From contig JACTAT010000032.1 in NCBI GenBank assembly GCA_014526335.1, positions 4,872,914 through 4,936,913 of the forward strand: DNA of 64,000 nt, read 5' to 3'. Source of the stretch: Chrysaora quinquecirrha. Lineage: Eukaryota > Cnidaria > Scyphozoa > Semaeostomeae > Pelagiidae. Below are positions 58,550 to 64,000 of the stretch, piece by piece. A program made the translations under genes and the position numbers. The notes under the pieces are model-generated. The model saw only the letters and a program-made list of their open reading frames with translations, did not search any database and was not told where the DNA came from. Each line of letters begins with the position of its first letter. The stretch's first letter is position 1.

Positions 58550-61461
58550 TTGGAGACGTTGAAAGGTTGTGTTCAAATTGTGCTTAGCTTTGAAGAAAGT
58601 AGACAAAACATGAGTGGAAGTGAGAGTTGGGGAAAAGATGCGAGTAAGAGTGCTATTGCATGCTTCTATTGTGGTGAAGAATGCAGAAAAGACAACTTGA
58701 ACAGGCACACAAAGAGAAAACACCCGGGAAAGATACCAAAGTCAAAAATTATTACTGTCCCTGGACAGCAAAGGCTAGTTTTTTCAACAAAAAATGCGGA
58801 GTTAGAGTCATCAAATCTACCTGATCCTCTGGAGAATGATGGCGAGCAAGAAATGATTGATTTTGGACCAGATGCGGAGACCAGCTTGTTGGGCAAAAGG
58901 CGGAGAGAAGATACAGTTGAGAATGTTCCAAGTGCAGAGGCGTCAAAAGAAGTATCAAAGCAGCTAATAGAATTCAAGACTGACATCATAAAGCTGTTGG
59001 ATGAAAAATTCGAGCAATTAAAAGTGTCGAAAAATGCTGATCAAGATCGTTTGAGAAGAATAACAACAAGTCGAGATGACGAAGAAAGCAACTCAGCAAC
59101 AAGAGATGAGATCAATGCTTGCCGTACCCTTCAACAACTGATTGAGCTCGTAGGACAAGATTTCAATTTTGATTTTAACGAAGGCATGGTATACTGCAAA
59201 GTCTGTGTTAGTGATTCAAGGCCACCCATCGGATTCCGGGACAGCAGAGTTGGAGTATTCAAGCTAAACTTTCTATTAGACGAGTTTCGCCCTACACAAC
59301 CTGATGCCTTGCGTCGTTTGAAGGCTCATCTAGTTGAGCACATTTGCGAAAGCAGGACACACAAAACCATTGCTCAAGAGGATAAGTTGGCAAAGATGCG
59401 GGAAAAACAGAAGTTATCTCGCCTTTACTCAACTGGCATGAGAGTTGCCCGTGTGCGATATAATGGAATATTGCAATGTAGAAGCTATCTTAGTTTCGAA
59501 AAAGATCTTCTGTTGGCCCATATGAATGGGTTGGACATTGGTGATATCAATCACAGTGCAGATTTTGGCAGAAACCTTACAAGCGATATCCATACGATTA
59601 TCAAGAATAGGATCAAAAGCAACTTAGATTCACCACTAGAGTCTACTGGCAAGAGACGCCCAGTCGCACTGATTGCTGACAAAATAACGCCAAACAAACG
59701 AACAGGACATATTGTGGGCCTTGTTGTTCCTATTCCAGAAAACCCTCTGTCTTCTAATTTCCTAGTACCAATTATGCTTGGGAGTTCAGTCGTAAAAGAA
59801 CACGATGCGAGAGGGCTTGCTGAAAGTATGTTAAAAGAGTTGAGAGATTATGGCGCCGTAGACGACCAGCTTGAAGGGGTTGCGGTAGATGGCCAGTATA
59901 TCCATTTAGGTATTAAGCGGAGATTATTGGAGCAAATGAATGTAGAACAAGTTGGTTATGAAAAATTAAGTGAATGGTTCACAGTGATGTGGGATCCATC
60001 TCATAACATAAACCGAGCTGATCATCACATTAGAGAAATGGCGATTTTCAAGTGGCTAAATGACATGATAAAGCTAATTGGAGATATCAGCTCGACACTA
60101 AATATTGGAAAAGGACTTGAGCAAATGATTGAAGCATCTGAAGAACTAAATCAACGATTATATAAGCTTCATGGATATTCTGAAACAAGGTTTGCCCAGT
60201 ACTGCCATCACTCTTTTTCAAATTTTGAGAAAGGCTATCCTGTCGTAATAGAGGCACTTAACGAACGAGAAAGAACCGGGGATAGAGAAGTTAAGCACTC
60301 ATCTAGAAGGTACATCCAGGGCATTCGAAGTGAGTCATTTGTTGCAACATTATGTGGAGTAATCGACATCTACAATAATATCGCAAAGACATCGTGTTTT
60401 TTACAGAATGTGGACATAATGCCTTGGGAAGTTTTAAAAATACTTGAAAGTTGTATTGAAGAGCTCAGACGTATGAACAGAGAGCTGGAAAGGCTGGATG
60501 TTGACAACTTTAAGGATATAGATGATTTTGCCATACCTTTTGCATCATGGCCCAGGTTATCTGGAAATTTGAAACAAATAGCAATTGGTAGTTTCAAAGG
60601 GGTACCCATCTTAGAAGAGGAACGAAGTGCGTTGAGATCTGCTGCAGATGAAGGCAACATCACCTATTTGAGTACTGTTCGCAATAGACTCCAAAGTCTT
60701 TCAAAAAATTATGCAGACCTTATCGAGAAACGTGTTTTGAAGAATGAGAAGCATCCTTATCCAGGTGTGATTAAGTCGATGGCAGGCTGTTTTGACTTGC
60801 AGTTAGTTTTCGAAGCTTCAAAGAACCCCAATTTTGTTAAAGACGACTATGGGGTAGAGTCCTTAAAGACAATAATGAACATTGCAACGATCAATGAAGA
60901 ACAGCAGTGTGTTATGATTGCACAATACAACATTTTAAGCAGCGATTGCTCGAAATCATTAATGATGACGATCAAAACTTTTGTGGAAACAATATGTATT
61001 TATTCAAGGCTCACCAATGCTCAGATCTGTGTGCAAGTTCAAGACCGCAACAGTGCAAAAATTATGGCACAACTGAATTGCCAAAGAAGTTAATTACAAA
61101 GAAATTTTTGCATATGTTTTTGAAATACGATCAGCTCTTCTCTGGAATAGAGGATTTCTTGCACTTGTTTCTGCGTTGTTGTCTTAAGACACACGTTGAA
61201 TCTGTCGCAGAATCAATGGGAAGTATCATCGACCTTCACAGTGACAAAAGAAGAGGTCTTGATGTAAAAGTCGTTGGAGAGGAAAGCATGATCCACTGGA
61301 ATGGTCCTCCCATTAACAAAGCCAATGAACTGTTGGAATCAGCTCTTGATCGACATTTTGGTGGTCGAAGAAACTGGCACTTCATAACACGTCAAAACAA
61401 GCCAGAATCTGCTGTGATTTCTCGTCTTAAAAGAGATACTACTCGTGTTCCATGGTTTTAA
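58550..61461 (+). CDS. hAT-like transposase, one frameshift
   Basis: About 950 residues if the frame is continuous; moves the element by cut and paste through an RNase-H-like fold. An N-terminal CCHH/BED-like finger (CFYCGEECRKDNLNRHTKRKH) is followed by a charged coiled-coil-like linker and then the core. Candidate catalytic acids: Asp in ALIADKIT, Asp in GVAVDGQY, and Glu in VESVAESMGS near the C terminus. The C-terminal part ends KRDTTRVPWF. The frame shifts by one base at about 60933-60939; one extra T or A restores it. The ATG at 58610 (AAAACATGAG) is the likelier start, since 58550 lies only about 33 bp after the TATA box. The assignment rests on ends and target duplication as much as on the protein, which is divergent. 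Confidence 0.75.
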
Positions 61462-63377
61462 ATTGTAAACGAACTTTTCTTCATCAGTATGATATTGTAT
61501 AAGATTTTGTTTGAAATTGATCTACCATAAAGCAATTTTGTTCTTGTTCTAGTTCTAGCTTCAGTTTGAAATTAAAAGCATAAAACATGCTAAAATTCAT
61601 TTCTAACATAGTGCATGCAATAAAAAAATGCATAAAACACAATTATCTTCTCTTTTTTCATAGTCAGCCACGCCCTAGCCACACCCTTTTTTCAAAAAAT
61701 TCCGGAGGAAGGTTTTGGTATGGAAAAATTTTGACCGGAGGAAGGTTTAGGACTTTTCTGGACTCTGGTCTGATCTAATTTTATTTTTTGTCCTGAATGA
61801 ACTTTATGGATTTTTAGTTTACACGTACACTTTTTTAAATAAGCAACCGCTCAATAAGCAACTAGGGCTGAACTGACCTTAACATTAAGCAACTTGAGGG
61901 CTCAATTGAATTACTGTAAGCAACTAAGAAGTCAAACAACCAAGCTTATACTCTTTCTTGTTGTTAGGAAACTGTTCGTTCTTATGCTTTGCATGTTGAA
62001 GTTCGTTAGCTAACGTTTTCCACTTACTGTCTCCCAAAAGTTGTGTTGTAGGCCTAACAGTTGATGATTTTGACCCGCGAAGTCAGGGGTGGTTGTTAGG
62101 TACAAAAATGTTAAGCAACTTTTAAGCAACGAAACTCCAGTACTGGAAATTTTTTGTGTAAGAAACTTTCACCTCAGAAAGCGAAAAATGTTCTTTTAAT
62201 TCCCGTGTTTCGTCTGTAATAACCCATTTCTGTGATAAGCAGACAAACAGGAAAGCCATATGCATTCAAATACGATGGATAAATTGGTTTGGAACATCAA
62301 TCAGATAGAATGACTATGTTGACAATATGGATATTCAAGAAACTCTTAAGAAACTTTCAGTAGTTAAAATTTGAAAATTTTAAGAAACTTTGCAGTACTG
62401 GATCAACTTTTTAGTATCTTATAAAAAAATAAGTGTACACTTGATCAGTTATTGTCATATAAGCCTATTTATACTGCTATTGAATGATAATAATAATAAT
62501 ATTTGAAGGATTTTACTGCACAAATACGGATAAAATTAGATTTTGAGAAAGATTTAATGATGCTACAGCCTTTTTTGATTACATTTCATGATTTTTTCAT
62601 TGAAACTATGTAGAATGTTAGTCCTTACATGACACCTGCTGTAACTAATATTCTCGAAAGTAACACTAAAATCTTAAGCACTTAAAGATGATCTCAATAA
62701 ATTTGCCACAGCATAAGCGCATTTTAATGGAGTTTTCCCAGTCAGGTAGATGGGGTATCCATGGGCTCACCCCTTGCCCCTGTTCTAGCTAACCGTTTCA
62801 TGGGGCACCAAAAAGACTTGGCTTGACAGGTACGTCGATCCTCCTATATTATTTTTTATAAATAGCTGCGTGGATGGCACTTTCAGTCTATCTAATCAAG
62901 ATAACTTTCTTGGATTACATTAAAAACCAGCACCCAGACATAAGATTTACCTTGGAGAAAGAGGTGACAATAAATTAGCTTTCTTTGATGTATTAATCGA
63001 CAACAAGGTTCCGGGGTTTCCACATCTCCCACGACATTTATTCACCGTAAGCAAACCTTACACGAACTAATTATTTTGAACATACATCATTTCAAAGAAA
63101 AGCTGCGTAAAATATTACTTAATACAGAAAACTGATCACATGGTACAGAGTATAGGTATTGGTAGACTTATTACAAGAGTCGTTGTTATAGCTATTGAGT
63201 CTGTTCCTGAAGTTTATACTCGGAGGAGTGTCAAACAAAAAGAGCTTTTTTGAAATTTTTTCTGTTCAAAGACTATTAATAAACAATATAGCCTAGACTA
63301 ACAAAACAAAAACAAAAACAAAGGTACTGATATTTTCTACAAATAAATCTAAGCTCCACATTTGATAGATTCTTTAG

Positions 63378-64000
63378 CTATTTTCTGACGGGAGGGGGCG
63401 TTTTGCCTTTCCCTGATATAATAGGCCTATATTTGATTGCTGCTCTCTGCTGAAGTTCCTTGAATTTCGCTAAAATCAACCTGGCCATGAAAAACATCAC
63501 AGCCAACAAAATGCTACTGGCCGGGGCTGAAGACACGATTGCAATGATAGTAAGATTAATACCAAAGGATGATTGTCCACTACTGTGCAAAGGTTGAAGA
63601 TACCTAGGGGGGAAATACTTAGGGGGAGGTAAATCCCCCCCCCAAGTCAAATGCATTGAAACATTTGTCTCGTCAGAAAGGGTTAGAGATAAATGCACAA
63701 CCTAATACAATGTTACAAAACTGAGTAGTTCGTTGATGGCGATCAAGAAATCGACATACATTTGTAGAACTGCATCACGCAGCTTCACTGGAAGAAAGGC
63801 AGCAAGGAACCGATAAACAGCAAATGCATTATGAGCAGTCTCTGCTTCACTGACTTTTGCATAGCAAGACACTAGCACGCCATTTACAATCAAGGAACCC
63901 TCCTTGGTAAGGGGAGCATACGCTCCCAAACGACGAACGCTGGAGATATTTACGACATCTGACGGTGCCAGCACGGAATTGCTTGCAACAGCCAATAATT
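63378..64000 (-). CDS. Hog/Hint-domain protein with C-terminal transmembrane helix (3' part)
   Basis: Two 3' exons: >64000-63717 and 63617-63378, stop TAG at 63378-63380. The upstream exon encodes the C-terminal half of a Hedgehog-type Hint domain (RRLGAYAPLTKEGSLIVNGV, SCYAKVSEAETAHNAFAVYR), the self-splicing module that in Hedgehog cleaves the precursor and attaches cholesterol. The donor TTTT|GTAACA (phase 0) pairs with the acceptor CCCCCTAAG at 63618, also phase 0. The last exon has a hydrophobic helix (INLTIIAIVSSAPASSILLA...) followed by a basic cytoplasmic-type tail (KFKELQQRAAIKYRP). The N-terminal part is outside the window, so it is unknown whether a Hedge signalling domain is present; many invertebrate Hint proteins lack it. 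Confidence 0.7.

Larger units (their letters stand above)
57534..61767 (+). mobile_element. hAT-type DNA transposon, 4,234 bp
   Basis: Terminal inverted repeats CAGAGTCCAGAAAA at 57534 and its exact complement ending at 61767. These start with CAGAG, as hAT ends commonly do. GTCTGATC is duplicated on both sides (57526-57533 and 61768-61775) and occurs once at the empty site in copy 1 (51459-51466), proving the boundaries. Subterminal GACCGGAGGAAGG words occur near both ends. It encodes one large transposase. Confidence 0.9.
56624..63164. repeat. 2.6-kb duplicated segment, copy 2, split by the hAT element
   Basis: Left part 56624-57533 and right part 61768-63164 match copy 1 at 50556-53256. 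It lacks the 52754-type insertion and about 130 bp of the TACAC element interior. Confidence 0.9.

Overview
The window is nuclear DNA from an invertebrate animal. The genes are split by introns with good GT-AG sites, intergenic DNA is AT-rich, and introns are packed with short inverted-repeat elements, microsatellites and satellites. The mix of xanthine dehydrogenase, DNA ligase III, an intronless class A GPCR and a Hedgehog-type Hint/Hog protein fits a cnidarian or another early-branching or marine invertebrate. The taxon is an inference. There is no sign of bacterial operons or CRISPR.

Layout. 493-2015 (-): two exons of an unrecognised secreted cysteine-rich protein that leaves the left edge. 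4021-11301 (-): xanthine dehydrogenase, nearly complete in five exons, with two single-base frameshifts and one exon not found. 14310-14704 (-): an orphan 3' exon next to a 1.3-kb near-perfect foldback element. 16581-40378 (-): DNA ligase III, about 24 coding exons over 24 kb, from a short N terminus without the usual zinc finger to a C-terminal BRCT domain; one catalytic-domain exon was not found. 33934-34816 (+): a small GPCR lying antisense inside a ligase III intron, directly after a 56-bp satellite. 41-50 kb: almost only repeats. 53.4-56.6 kb (+): a decayed LINE split by another element. 50.6-53.3 kb and 56.6-63.2 kb: two copies of one 2.6-kb sequence; the second holds a 4.2-kb hAT transposon with 8-bp target duplications, and the first copy preserves the empty site. 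63378-64000 (-): the 3' end of a Hog-domain protein with a C-terminal transmembrane helix.

The least ordinary content is in the repeats. At least a dozen inverted-repeat elements start TACAC..TTTTTTATAAG and end CTTATAAAAAA..GTGTA. In each, a short word at the termini (AAGAAAC, AAGCAAC, AAGGAAC, AAGAATA, AAGAAAG or AAGAACA) is also the word repeated through the interior, so termini and interior changed together. Several families with unrelated sequence have the same self-similar build. A second theme is that five apparent frameshifts, in XDH, the GPCR and the transposase, are all one-base losses in A/T runs, which looks more like residual consensus error than five independent gene deaths.

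No operon or shared pathway links the genes. Ligase III is a nuclear/mitochondrial DNA-repair enzyme and XDH acts in purine breakdown; they are simply neighbours.
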